In this document: positions 32,464 to 43,679 of the stretch, in pieces
Layout: each line of letters opens with the position of its first letter
Numbering within the stretch: position 1 is the stretch's first letter
Assembly (NCBI GenBank): GCA_027604685.1
Contig: JADHYX010000129.1
Location: forward strand, 1,672-52,845
Origin: Lobulomyces angularis
Taxonomy: Eukaryota > Chytridiomycota > Chytridiomycetes > Lobulomycetales > Lobulomycetaceae
Length of the DNA stretch: 51,174 nt
Direction of reading: 5' to 3'
Position numbers and translations under genes: made by a program
Notes under the pieces: model-generated
The model's input: only the letters and a program-made list of their open reading frames with translations
Databases searched by the model: none
Told to the model about the DNA's origin: nothing

Positions 32464-35400
32464 TTAGTATGCTACCAAATTTGTACCATTTCCTATTAAC
32501 CACAACGCTTTCTTAGCTCTTGTTAATGCAACCTAATTTATGCTTCTTAATTATTTATTTTGATTGTCATTACATTTAATCTTCTGGGGCAGTTTAAAAA
32601 CCCTATTTTTCCTTCCGCATTTGACCTTGTCTATTTGTATAGAAAATTAGTTTTACTGTAAACTTAGACTTCTTACCATGGAAAACATAATGATATCTCT
32701 TTCTTGTCCTAAAAATATTAATATGAAAAAATTTTTGTGAATAAAAAAAGTTAAAAACCTTGAAAACCATCGATGGTTCTCACATCAATAGTAAGATTAA
32801 GAATTTGGAAAGAAGAAGTTTGTTTATCATCATCTTCAAATTCTTCTTCCTCCGATTTAGGTGAGTTTTTTTCTTGAAGTTTTGCTAATTTGATGCAAAT
32901 GCAGTCAATTTGACTTTGGTATCCAGCAATTATTCCTACGGTAATTTCATTCTTCTCCAACTTTAAAACTTCCTTAATTAACCCAACCACAAATAAACCT
33001 TCGTTTTCGTTCAAATAACTTTTTTTTTTAATACTTTCCACTGATGGTACAGAAAAAAAACTTAATGGTTGAAAAATTTCATTGTTATTCCATGGCTTAG
33101 TGTAATTTTGCAATAAAACATTTTCTCCATTTTTTAGCAGGTTACTATAAAATGATCTATTGGAAAACAACGAAATTTCTGGCCTCATTCTTCAAATAAA
33201 ATTGGTTCTAAAAAAGTATTAAAAAAATATTTACCTATATTGAGTTGATAAAAAGTGAGAAGGATAACCTCCTTCTTTTAATCTCTCAAATAATGAATTG
33301 CTGTAGCCGATTTGCTTACATAAATTGGAAAAAACTGTAGCAGGTAATTGCTAAAAATTTTAATACAAAAAATTTTTATAGTATTCCCACTCCATACCTT
33401 TTCATCACCTACTAGGGTAATCGATTCTATATTATGCTGTAATAATATTAAAGTTTCACATTCAACAACTATAATGAAATTATAGTTAATATAAAATATT
33501 TCAATAACTTTCCTTGTGAAGCTTCATCTAATATTATATTTGGTTTTCTTTTCGAAAAAAAATACGATTGTAATGGTATTCTTGCGGCAGAATTAACTGT
33601 TGAAAACAAAATTTTACAGCAATCTAAAAAAGTGAGTAACTCATAAAAAATTGCAGAAATTTACTAAGTAAGGTTCCCAAAGCAGCTAAAAAGATATAAA
33701 ATTAAGAAAAATTCAACAGGAAATAGTTTTAAATACCACCAGAATTGGAAAAATAATTTTCTTTCCAAGATAAAAGGGTTTCAAGAACTTCTTCTTTTTC
33801 ACTTCTTTCTGTTAAGGAACTTGATCCAGTTTTTCTTTTTTTGGCACCTTTCTCTTTTAATAGTGCGCTCAATTTATCAAAACTTTTAACCCAGGTCAGG
33901 TAAACATCACCAAATCTTTTATCAGTATTTTTATCACTTTTATACTGATTTCTGCTGCACATTAAAAACTCGATAAACCTATTTTTGATGGATGCTGCAG
34001 AATCTTCATCTTCCATAATATTTATTATTTCTTTAAAATTTTCGTGAGCGTTACTAAAAAAATTCATTACTTCCTTAACATCTCTACTCATTTCGTTCTC
34101 TTTGCTATCTCTATTTCTTTCAGATTTTTTTTCAGATTTTTTTTCAGATTTTTTTTCAGATTTTTTTTTGGTGATTTTTGTTAAATTCGTAGGAATATCA
34201 CATTTAATGACTTTACATAAATTTAAAAATTTAGATACTCTTTGTTTGAAAATTTGTTTAAAACTCGAAAAAAAATTCAAAATTCCCTTCTTATCTCCAG
34301 TATGGGGAAAGGGACAGGGTACCGAGCGATCATAGTATTTTAGTAACATGGAAGAAAACTCAGCTTGCAAATTTTTTGGCAAAAGCAACTTTACCTTTTC
34401 AAACTCATTTTTGTCATACGAATTTATAAACCCAATCAAAATGTCACTACTACCTAATATTTCGCATATCTCTTCAAGGGCATCCTCTATTTGACAAAAA
34501 AAGTCATCAATACGTTGTATTCTACTCTCGGAGTAGATCAGGTGTATATAATCTCCAGAGAAGTCCACTCCATCTTTACTCCCTGCCAATAAAATGTCAC
34601 CCAATGCTAAAGTTTTCATAATATCAGTCGATTGCATCAATCTGTTCGCCACAGCCGCTACCGCAATATTGGTCGGAGCAGTTGAAAAAATGACTCTGTT
34701 CTTTTCTAAAAGTAACTTGATACCTAAAATAATAGTGGAAGTCTAATTTTTGAAAAATAATTTGCAGATAAATTTAAACAATGAAAAAAATTTAAACTTT
34801 AACCCAACCTTTCCTGTGCCTAACGTTCCAGAAATTCAAATTAAAAATTTTCGAAATGTCATTAACGATACCTGGTGGACCTTGAATTAACGTCAGTATT
34901 GAATTTGATGCCAAATCACATGCCGCTTTTAACTGAGAATCATTTACACGCAACCCATTTCGTTCGATTTGATCCCAATCATTATCATTCTCATGCATGG
35001 AACAAGGTGCGGTATTCAAAAGTATGTTATTTAAATCAATATTGATTTTTTCTCGTTTACAGCATAGGGCCTGATAAATCCTACTATGTGAGATGAGATT
35101 GCTTAAATAAGTAGCCTATTATGACCAATAAATTATGCATTAACATGGTCTTACTTCAAAATCCATTCCTTTTAATAAATCCGTATTTATCCTTACTTTA
35201 GTTTTATATTTTTTGAAAACACCTTTGTAAACTTTTTGGACAATTCCTAAAAAGCTAATACGCTGGTCCCACTCAGCGTCATCAACTGAACTGAAAAGAA
35301 AGACATCCTGCTGTAAAAACTCTGGTTTTTCAGACCTACCACCACCAATGACAACAAAAGTTAATTCATCTTTTTCAACAATAGGAAAATCAACTCTTAA

Positions 35401-35731
35401 ACTTTGGACATTCTCCTTTTCATATACTAAGCTAAGATTTGCTCTAATCTTTTTTTTTTATTGAAATATGAGTCAAAACTTCTTAAAAGTATTCATAGTT
35501 ACTTCTTCCATTAAAGGATATTTAAATGATTGCGCATAATCATCAATTGTACCAGTTAAGTCAATACAACCTATTTATGTAAAAGTTATCGAATTAGTTT
35601 TTCTTTTTTTATTTTCAGTCTATTCAAACTATGATACCCCATTCTCTTTCCTTCAAATGATCTTTATACAAATTCGCATCTTGGATATCTGTAATCGACC
35701 AATTCAGTATAGTTTCCTCAAATTCCTCCAT
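32464..35731 (-). CDS. UPF1-like SF1 helicase, Sen1/SETX type
   Basis: A superfamily 1B RNA/DNA helicase. All motifs are present once exons are joined: I GPPGTGKTSTII (split by two introns near 34870-34760), II NIILDEASQ (33520-33545), III LVGDEKQLPATVF, IV STQYRMRPEIS, V RTIDGFQGQERDIIMFS, VI NVALTRAKKALWLIGN ending at 32464. The start at 35731 gives MEEFEETILNWSITDIQD. Between motifs I and II is a large charged insertion (33740-34500) with K-K-S-E repeats, as in Sen1/MAA3-like proteins. About 950 residues, ten or so introns. It sits directly upstream of the RNA-dependent RNA polymerase. Helicases of this superfamily partner such polymerases elsewhere (Hrr1 with Rdp1 in fission yeast), so cooperation is plausible but inferred. 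Confidence 0.88.
34121..34168 (-). repeat. 12-bp coding minisatellite, four perfect copies
   Basis: The plus-strand unit CAGATTTTTTTT occurs four times in tandem inside the helicase gene and encodes K-K-S-E repeats on the minus strand. Confidence 0.9.
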
Positions 35732-36637
35732 GAATGTACCTATAAAATAAGGCATCAGCAAAAGTTTGAAGTGAAAGAAAGAAGTTCAAGTAGTGAAACA
35801 TGCAATCACATATATTTAGTGTTGTAATTTTAAAAGGGTAGTTTAGTGAAAAATTCACTAAAATGTCCGCTTTTAAAATATGCAATGATATAAAAATTTT
35901 TATACTATTTTCATTTTGAGGAAAACTTACAGGAAACTATATATAATAACTCAATCAGATATTCCCAACACAAACTGAAAAACTCTGTGTTACGCAAAAA
36001 ATAATTTAGTAATTGAATAATATCCTGGAATTTTTATTATAATTCTGATGGTAACATAATGGTGCTTTTATTGTGGCCTTCCAAATACGTTGCTGTTTCT
36101 GACTTTTTACTTTTTTTACTTAAAGCTTATCTGTGGTTTTACCATTATTCACCTCCATCTACTTTGTAGACAGTCTTTCTTTTTCTTATATGATTATATG
36201 AAAATTAAAATCAAAAACCATAAACTTCTTATTGTCAAACATCAAAAACAATATTTTTCTGAACTTAGATGTGTTAAAAAACTATTTAAAAGGCAAAAAG
36301 TTGATAAAATATTTTGTATAATTATAGTACTGAAGTACTTCATAAAATTTTAAGTGCCTAAACTTTCCAACAAAAATATAATCCAAAATCGGCAATTTTT
36401 GGATATTCCAGTGTACCAAAGATACTTTTCTCAAAATTATAATAATTTCTATATATGAATTATTTTTGCTTTACACTATACATCTATTAATTTTTATTGT
36501 TATACTAAGATTAAAAAAGAACCAGTATTTAAAGTTTCAATTGTAGAAATTTTATTTAAAAAAAATATCCACAACAGCTTCAAACTTAAATCCGAAACAG
36601 ATGAAAATGTTTGAAACTCCGAAAAGTTTTTTTTACA
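35732..36637. promoter_or_regulatory. divergent upstream region of helicase and IFT122
   Basis: About 900 bp between divergent genes. It contains a nested inverted repeat at 35827-35879; an ORF at 36090-36353 has skewed K/I/F composition and no family features, so I treat it as noise. Promoters for both genes presumably lie here. Confidence 0.4.
35827..35879. repeat. nested inverted repeat / hairpin
   Basis: Outer arms ATTTTAAAAG (35827-35836) and CTTTTAAAAT (35870-35879) are perfect complements, and inner arms TTTAGTGAA (35842-35850) and TTCACTAAA (35854-35862) are also perfect, with a 3-nt loop. Confidence 0.7.
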
Positions 36638-39600
36638 ATGCGATCTTTTTTAACATGGTCTGACAAGGTAAAAGATTTACTGATTAAAAAGAAAAAATCG
36701 ATGGAGTAAAAATAATTATGTTCGATAAATAATAAATAGGTTCAAGATCAAAATGGAGTACGACAACCCATTTGGGACCTTTCATTTCATCCAGACGGAA
36801 CTCAACTTATAGTAACAGCAGGATCAGAAATTTTAGTTTATAGTATAGAAGGTGAACTAATTCAAAGTTTAAAATCTCATAAAAATACTGTTTATTGTGT
36901 GGATTATTCAATTGATGGGGCACGGTTTGTTAGCGGTAGTGCAGACAAAAATGTAATTATATGGAATGCGATAACCAGAGAAGGAATTTTAAAATACTCA
37001 CATAATGATCCTATTCAAGCCATAGTAACGACTTGATGTGATGATTTTTTTATTTTTAATTATTTTTAGGCCCACAATCCTGTAACAGATCAAGTACTAT
37101 CATGTTCTGCATCAGATTTTGGAATATGGTCCAGTGAGTCGAAGAATGTTAATAAAGTGAAAGTAATTGAAAAAACTTTAATTTCTTTTTACATAAAAAA
37201 ACACATAGGTAAACTCGCGAATTTTGACAGCGGCATGGTGTTCTAATGGGCAATCTTTTGCATTAGGTTTATACAATGGAGTTGTTTCAATTAGAACCAA
37301 GTCGGGTGAAGAAACCGTTAAAATTGACAGAGGAAAAAATATACCTGTGTGGGCAATTTCTTGGAATAAAAACCCAGAAAAAGATAATGACATTATCGCT
37401 GTTACAGATTGGAATCAAAAATTATCTTTCTTTCAACCAAATGGAAAGCAAATTGGTAAAGAAAGGCATTTAGGATTTGATCCCTGTTCAGTTTCATTCT
37501 CCTATGATACTGAATATTTAGTTGTTGGAGGATCGGATAAAAAAGTTCAACTTTGGACTCCTGAGGGTATCAAAATTGGTTTGGTTTGCGAAAAGGACCA
37601 ATGGATTTGGTGTTGCAAAGTAAAACCAAAGCAAAACTACGTGGCAGTTGGATGCAATGATGGAACAATATCAATTTATCAATTAGTTTTTAATACCGTT
37701 CATGGTCTGTTTAATGACCGTTATGCATTTAGAGAAAATTTAACTGATGTTGTTATTCAGCATTTGGTCACTGATCAAAGAGCAAGAATTAAGTGCAGAG
37801 ATCATGTTAAAAAAATTTCAGTTTACAAAGGTAAGAAACTATTTTTTAATTTAAAGGTACTGAATCAGTTTTACCAATCAAAAAGATAGACTTGCGGTAC
37901 AACTACCGGATAGAATTATTGTTTACGAACTCTTTCATGATGACGCAACTGATATGCATTATCGTATTAGAGAAAAAATTCCAAAAAAACTAGATTGTAA
38001 TCTCTTGGTTGTTACTTCTCTTCATATAATACTCTGTAAAGAAAAAACATTGCAGATGTTTAATTTTTCGGGTGAAAAAGAAAGAGAATGGAATCTAGAT
38101 GCTGTCATAAGATATATAAAAGTTTTTGGTGGCTCTCCAGGTTAATTTAAAAATTAAAAATTGAAATAAATCAATTATTGCATACAGGGCGGGAAGGATT
38201 ACTTGTTGGTTTGAAGAATGGACATATTTTGCAGATATTTCTCGACAATCATTTTCCTATGTTACTAATGAAACAATCTACCGCGGTCCGTTGTCTAGAT
38301 ATCAATTTAGCAAGGAATAAACTGGCTGTAGTCGATGACCAGAATACATGTTTAGTTTACGATCTGGATTTGAAAGACTTAATTTATCAAGAACCAAACG
38401 CCAACAGTGTAGCATGGAATACAGAAATGGAGGATATATTATGTTTTGCTGGAAATGGCACATTAAATGTTAAAGCTGGTATGTTTCCTGCTCAGCAACA
38501 AAAAATGCCTGGATTTGTGGTTGGATTTAAAGGTGCCAGAGTTTTTTCACTCCAAACAAGAAATATGTCAGTCGTTGATGTACCCTACTCGTTGATGCTT
38601 GAAAGGTAAATACTTTTCTGTAATTTGGAATTATGTTCATCTGTAAAAACTGATTTAAGATATATGGAAAAGGGAGATTTCGTTGATGCATATAAGCTAG
38701 CTTGTTTGGGAGCTACAGAAGGCGATTGGAGAAAATTAGCCTTGGAGTCATTGCAAGGATTGAATTGGGAAATTTCAAAAAAATGTTTTATTCGTTTACG
38801 GGAGCTTAAATTTATTGATTTGATTCAAACATTTGAAAATGCAAAGGCAGAAGGAGTAAATGAAGATGTTAATTCATGTTTAGCCGAAATTTTAGCTTTG
38901 TCTGAAAAATATCATGAAGTATTTTGTTTCTTTATACGCTTCTTGATTGTATATTTACCTGATTATTTTTTTGCTACCTTCAAAATTAGGCCGCAAAATT
39001 TTATAAACAGGCCGGAAACTTCCAAAAAGCGATAGATATGTATACACAATTAAATATGTGGGATTTCGCTACCAAAATTGCACTAGAAAGTGATATAAGT
39101 CCTACCGAAATATTGAAAATGAAAGCAAAAATGCAGTTCGAAAGAAATGATTTGTTAGCCGCAGCAGCAACTTATACTGAAGTCGGCATGTTTCATGAAG
39201 CTATTGATATTTTAGGTCCAAATGGCTGGTTGGATAATTTAATGGAAGTTGCAAGGTAACTCTAATTGTATTATCATTGTTTTTATAATTCCTCCATATT
39301 ACAGAAAATTAAATAAGAGTGAAACAAAAGCACTGAGCAGATGGTATAATTATCTTATACGAAAAAGACTTGTTCATTTAATCCTTTTTTAGTGTGTATT
39401 TTTTCAAAAATCACAACCACCATTCTTACGCAGCAGAATGCTTGGTAAAAATGGGAGATATTCAAAATTTGTTAAAATTGCATATTGAATTACTGCATTG
39501 GGATGAGGCTTTTAGATTAGCAGAAACAAGGCCCCAGTTTAATAGTGAAATATTCTTACCATATGCAAATTGGTTGGCAATGAATGACAGGTTTGTTGAA

Positions 39601-40936
39601 GCTCAATTAAACTACCAAAAAGCAGGAAGACTAGACGTTGCGTTTAGGTAATTGAAAATTTTAAACAATTCGTCTTGAAAACTTTTCAGGGTACTTCAGC
39701 AATTAACGCAGAATGCAATTTCCGAAAAAAGATACGAAGATGGTGCTTATTATTTTTGGACTTTGTCAATGCAACATTGTGATAGTTTACCCTCCGATGT
39801 TGAATTAGAAGCTTTAACAGTAGCTCAGAGAAAAACGCTTGAAGATTTTCATACTTATTATGAATTATCTGAAGTTTATTATGCATACCATTTTGTACAA
39901 AGATATATGGATGAACCTTTTACCTCTCATCTGACGGAGAGTCTTTTTAATATGGCTCTATTTGTATTAGATTATTTAAATAAAAAACCGGCTCCTCAAG
40001 GTGTTTCGAGAGTGTACGTTTTATTTGCTTTGGCAAAGCTCTCAAGAGTTTTAGGAGGTATACTGCTTTTTTTATTTGTTCTTATAATAATTGTTATGTT
40101 TTTTAAGCTTTTAAGACAGCTAGATATGCGTATGAAACATTGCAAAGCTGTGTGATACCCTCAGACTGGGTCGATCTGATAGAACTAGGAACAATGACAG
40201 TTCGTTCGAAGCCCACTAACGATCGCCAAGAGTTAATGCCAGTGTGTTATGGCTGTGGAACACTTCATCCTTTAACAACTGCAACAACAAACACAGAATT
40301 TCGGTGCACTTATTGCTTAGAACCCTTTATTCATTCATTTTATTCCTTTGATACACTACCATTAGTTCAGTTTGTGTTAGAACCTGATATAAATCCTGAA
40401 GAGGCCCAAAGGTTAATTAACACTCCAAAACCAACTGCCAATATACCTGGAAGCAAAAACCGTCCAACTACTTCAAAATCTAAGAGGATGACCAAAGAGG
40501 TACGAGGCGACCAAAGTGAAGAAAATGGCGGTTTAGCTGGAAATGTTAATGGTTTTGCTTTAAGAGATGACGATCCGTTTAACAGAGCATTGTTAGCTTT
40601 GGAGCGAGATAAAACAGGGAAGCACATTCCTGTGGTATTAAATAGAAAAGAAATTTTATCATTGGGAAAGCATTTAGTTTTTGTTAAGAAGTGGTAATTA
40701 TTAAATTGATTTGAACTTTTATATGGTTTTTTATAATGAATTTTAATTTTAAATTTAGGGGGAAAAAGTGTTTACCAGACCAGTATTATTGTCATATACA
40801 ATCAAATGATAATCATGATGTTGGAATAAAACTATGTAATAGCTGTAACCATTTTTTTTTTGATGATGAGTGGTGTTATCAGTTGCTTCAAAAAGGTGTC
40901 TGCCCTTTTTGTAGAGTTCCCCAAGAATTAAGTTAA
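36638..40936 (+). CDS. IFT122: intraflagellar transport protein 122, IFT-A core
   Basis: IFT122 is a core subunit of the IFT-A complex needed for retrograde transport and membrane protein entry in cilia. The first exon [10 protein letters not shown] is followed by [20 protein letters not shown] and two WD40 propellers (to about residue 550: [39 protein letters not shown]). A long helical-repeat region follows ([52 protein letters not shown]). The C-terminus has four zinc-ligand-like pairs: CYGCG, CTYC, CNSC and CPFC. About 1,190 residues, about a dozen short introns; full length, as expected for the family. It shows that the organism builds a flagellum. Confidence 0.95.
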
Positions 40937-41805
40937 AAAAAAAAATTTTTATCATTAAATAATTAAGAAATATATCAATATGTGTATAGTTTGTATGTTA
41001 TAAATTTATCTTTTACAAAATTGTAAAAAATAAATAAGTATTGTTGTAAAAATAAAATTAAATATTTGAGATGCCTATTTTCAGAGTTGAAGTTTTAAGA
41101 AATATTTTAAACTACTTTACTGCTTTTAGTTTCTGTTTCAAACTGCAGACCTTGTCTTCATGATTTTGATAAACTAAAGATTTACACTATTATGAACAAG
41201 TTTTTTATTGAACTATATTAAATCAGCCATTCTTCATTGCGTTGTACTTGTACTTGATGGAAAACGATAAGACAATTGTTTAAATTAAAAGTATTAGTCG
41301 ATGAATATTAATTTTGAAATTAACCTATAGGATTTTTTATTGAGTTTGTTTATAAAGTAAAATTTTACTGCTGTATTCATCATTCTCCAATAAAATTTGA
41401 AGTTGACCAGTTAGAGTCAAAAAATTATTATTTATAATTAATCCTTTATTAATTTTGAGAGAAAAACAAAATTCAAAAAAAATTACATTTTAAAAAAGTA
41501 CAGTTTTCCTCTGTACTTTTTAAAAAAAAATAACTTCAAATAGAAACTATTGGTAAAAATTTATACTTCGTTTAAAAAACGAGAAAGTTGTGCTGTATGT
41601 TTAATTTAAACTGAAAAAATAAATTTGCTAAAAAAAAAGTTAAATTTGGTCTAAAATCTGGTTTAAAACACGCTGAGTTTTAAAAAAAGTGCCTGAAGTT
41701 TTACTATAATATTTTAACTGGACAATTAAATTTTGTAAAAACTGCAACTCTTTAAAGATTTAATAGAAATTGGTTTTGAATTCAAACCATTATTAAGAAA
41801 GCAAA
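40937..41805. other. intergenic region with a long hairpin
   Basis: A/T-rich spacer between two plus-strand genes. Apart from the hairpin at 41488-41526 I see no coding or RNA gene. Confidence 0.4.
41488..41526. repeat. 16-bp inverted repeat, 7-nt loop
   Basis: Arms TTTTAAAAAAGTACAG (41488-41503) and CTGTACTTTTTAAAAA (41511-41526) pair at 15 of 16 positions around the loop TTTTCCT. Confidence 0.75.
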
Positions 41806-43197
41806 ATGTTTAATGGATTGAAGTATATTTCATTATTTGTGTTGGTAATTCAGAACTGTTGGTTGGCATTTGTTATGAAATTTAGTAAATCGAATGATGG
41901 GCCGGAATATAACAGTAAAACAGCTGTAATATTAAGTGAATTTTTAAAACTAGTGTTATCAATATTGGTTTTAACAACGACTAACAAATTTTCATCAAGA
42001 AGAGAATTAGTCAAGGAATTGAAAAAGGATAGTTTGAAATTGATGGTTCCAACTGTCCTTTACCTATTACAAAACAACTTACAATATTACGCTGTTTCGA
42101 AGTTAGATCCTACACTATTTCAAATTACATATCAAATAAAGATTTTTACAACAGCATTTTTTAGCATGCTAATTCTAAAAAAAAAATTAAATTTTAATCA
42201 AATCGTTGCTTTAATAGTTTTAATGATCGGAGTAGTATTGGTTCAATTTGACGATGATGAAGTTGGAGAAGAGAGCTTAATCAAAAATTTAAATAATAGT
42301 TCTGATTTTTGGAATTTTAATGATAGGTTTTTGGGCTTGATTGCTGTTTTGGTATCATGCATTTTGAGTGGTTTAGCAGGAGTATGGTTTGAAATGGTAG
42401 ATAATTTTAACTAAACCATAAGTACCAATTACCAATAACAACTGCTATTCTAGGTGTTAAAAAATTCAGATACCAGTTTATGGGTTAGAAATACTCAGCT
42501 TGCTTTTTATAGTTTAATACTTGGATTAGGATCTGGATGTATGTTTCAATTACTGTCCAGCCCAATAAATATTTATTTTTTTTTTAATATTTAGTCATAA
42601 TGGATGAAGAGATTTCAAAAAATGGGTTTTTCTATGGCTAGTAAGTATTATCTTATAAAAAATATAAAATGAAACTTCATTCCAAATCATATACTTTCAT
42701 AAATACTCATCCCATAAATTAATAATTAATACAAATTAAAATTTTTAGTACAAAATGGACTTTTTCAGCAATTTTGACTCAGGCTTCGGGGGGACTATTG
42801 GTGGCACTGGTAGTGAAGTAATTGATACAACAAATAGTATTTTTAATTAACAAAATTAAAACATAGATATGCGGATAACATTTTAAAAGGATTTGCTACT
42901 TCGATTTCTATTATACTATCAACTGGGATATCAATAGTTTATTTTGATTTTAAGATTACTACTTCATTTGTTTTGGGGTCGTTTTTAGGTTTTTATTCTT
43001 AAATCACTCATCTTCTCTTTAACAACCGTTAAATTTTTCCAGTGACAACATCAACAATTTTGTATTCCTTAGCAGACTTCCGAAGAACAAAAATAAAATC
43101 AGAAGATCCTCTGTTTTTTGAAAAAGAATATAATAACGGTAGAAGTTTACCAACATTTAACAAGTACACTTTAGAAGAGTCCTTGAAAGTAAGATAA
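41806..43197 (+). CDS. SLC35A-family nucleotide-sugar transporter
   Basis: A Golgi/ER multi-pass carrier exchanging a UDP- or CMP-sugar for the nucleoside monophosphate. The long first exon (to about 42399) gives [38 protein letters not shown] and [17 protein letters not shown], all SLC35A signatures. Later exons give [33 protein letters not shown] and [18 protein letters not shown], the family's most conserved block. Five exons, about 340 residues, about ten membrane segments, ending in a hydrophilic tail. The final GTAAGATAA could also act as a splice donor, so the end is slightly uncertain. Substrate (UDP-galactose, UDP-GlcNAc or CMP-sialic acid) cannot be told. Confidence 0.9.
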
Positions 43198-43679
43198 CTG
43201 CTTATTTTGGTGGTTATTTCTTTTCATATTTTTGAAACAGCTATTTTCAAAGTTTTTTTTTTTTTTTTAGAATTTTCTATAAAGGAATTCTGCTGTATTT
43301 AGAATTTTAGAATATAGAATTTAAAGTAATACATATCTGTAAATTTTTTGGAATAGAGCAATGAAAGAAAACACAATTTAACTTTTGTAGCCGTTTTACT
43401 CTAGTTTCATAATTTTATTTTATGATTATACATCGGTATAAATAAACTAGAAGATAAACCTTTTTTTTATTAAAGCCGCATTCTATAATAATTTATAATA
43501 TACAAACAACATGAAAAACCTTCCTACTATTACTAAGAAATAGAAGTAGTGTACTAATTAAAAATTATAAAAACAATTTCAACTGTTATAAGGGATAGTT
43601 CAAATGTAAGTTAATTTTTATAATTGAAAAAATTAAATTTGGTTTACGCGAAAAAAAAAAAAATATATTATAAAAATAA
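43198..43679. other. intergenic stretch
   Basis: A/T-rich spacer between two plus-strand genes; no feature seen other than poly-T and poly-A runs. Confidence 0.4.

Noticed and set aside
36090..36353. Plus-strand ORF of 87 residues in the helicase-IFT122 spacer.
   Set aside because: Composition is lysine/isoleucine/phenylalanine noise typical of A/T-rich DNA, with no family features.
41488..41526. Hairpin plus A/T run as a bacterial-type terminator.
   Set aside because: The DNA is eukaryotic and the hairpin lies about 550 bp after the nearest gene end.
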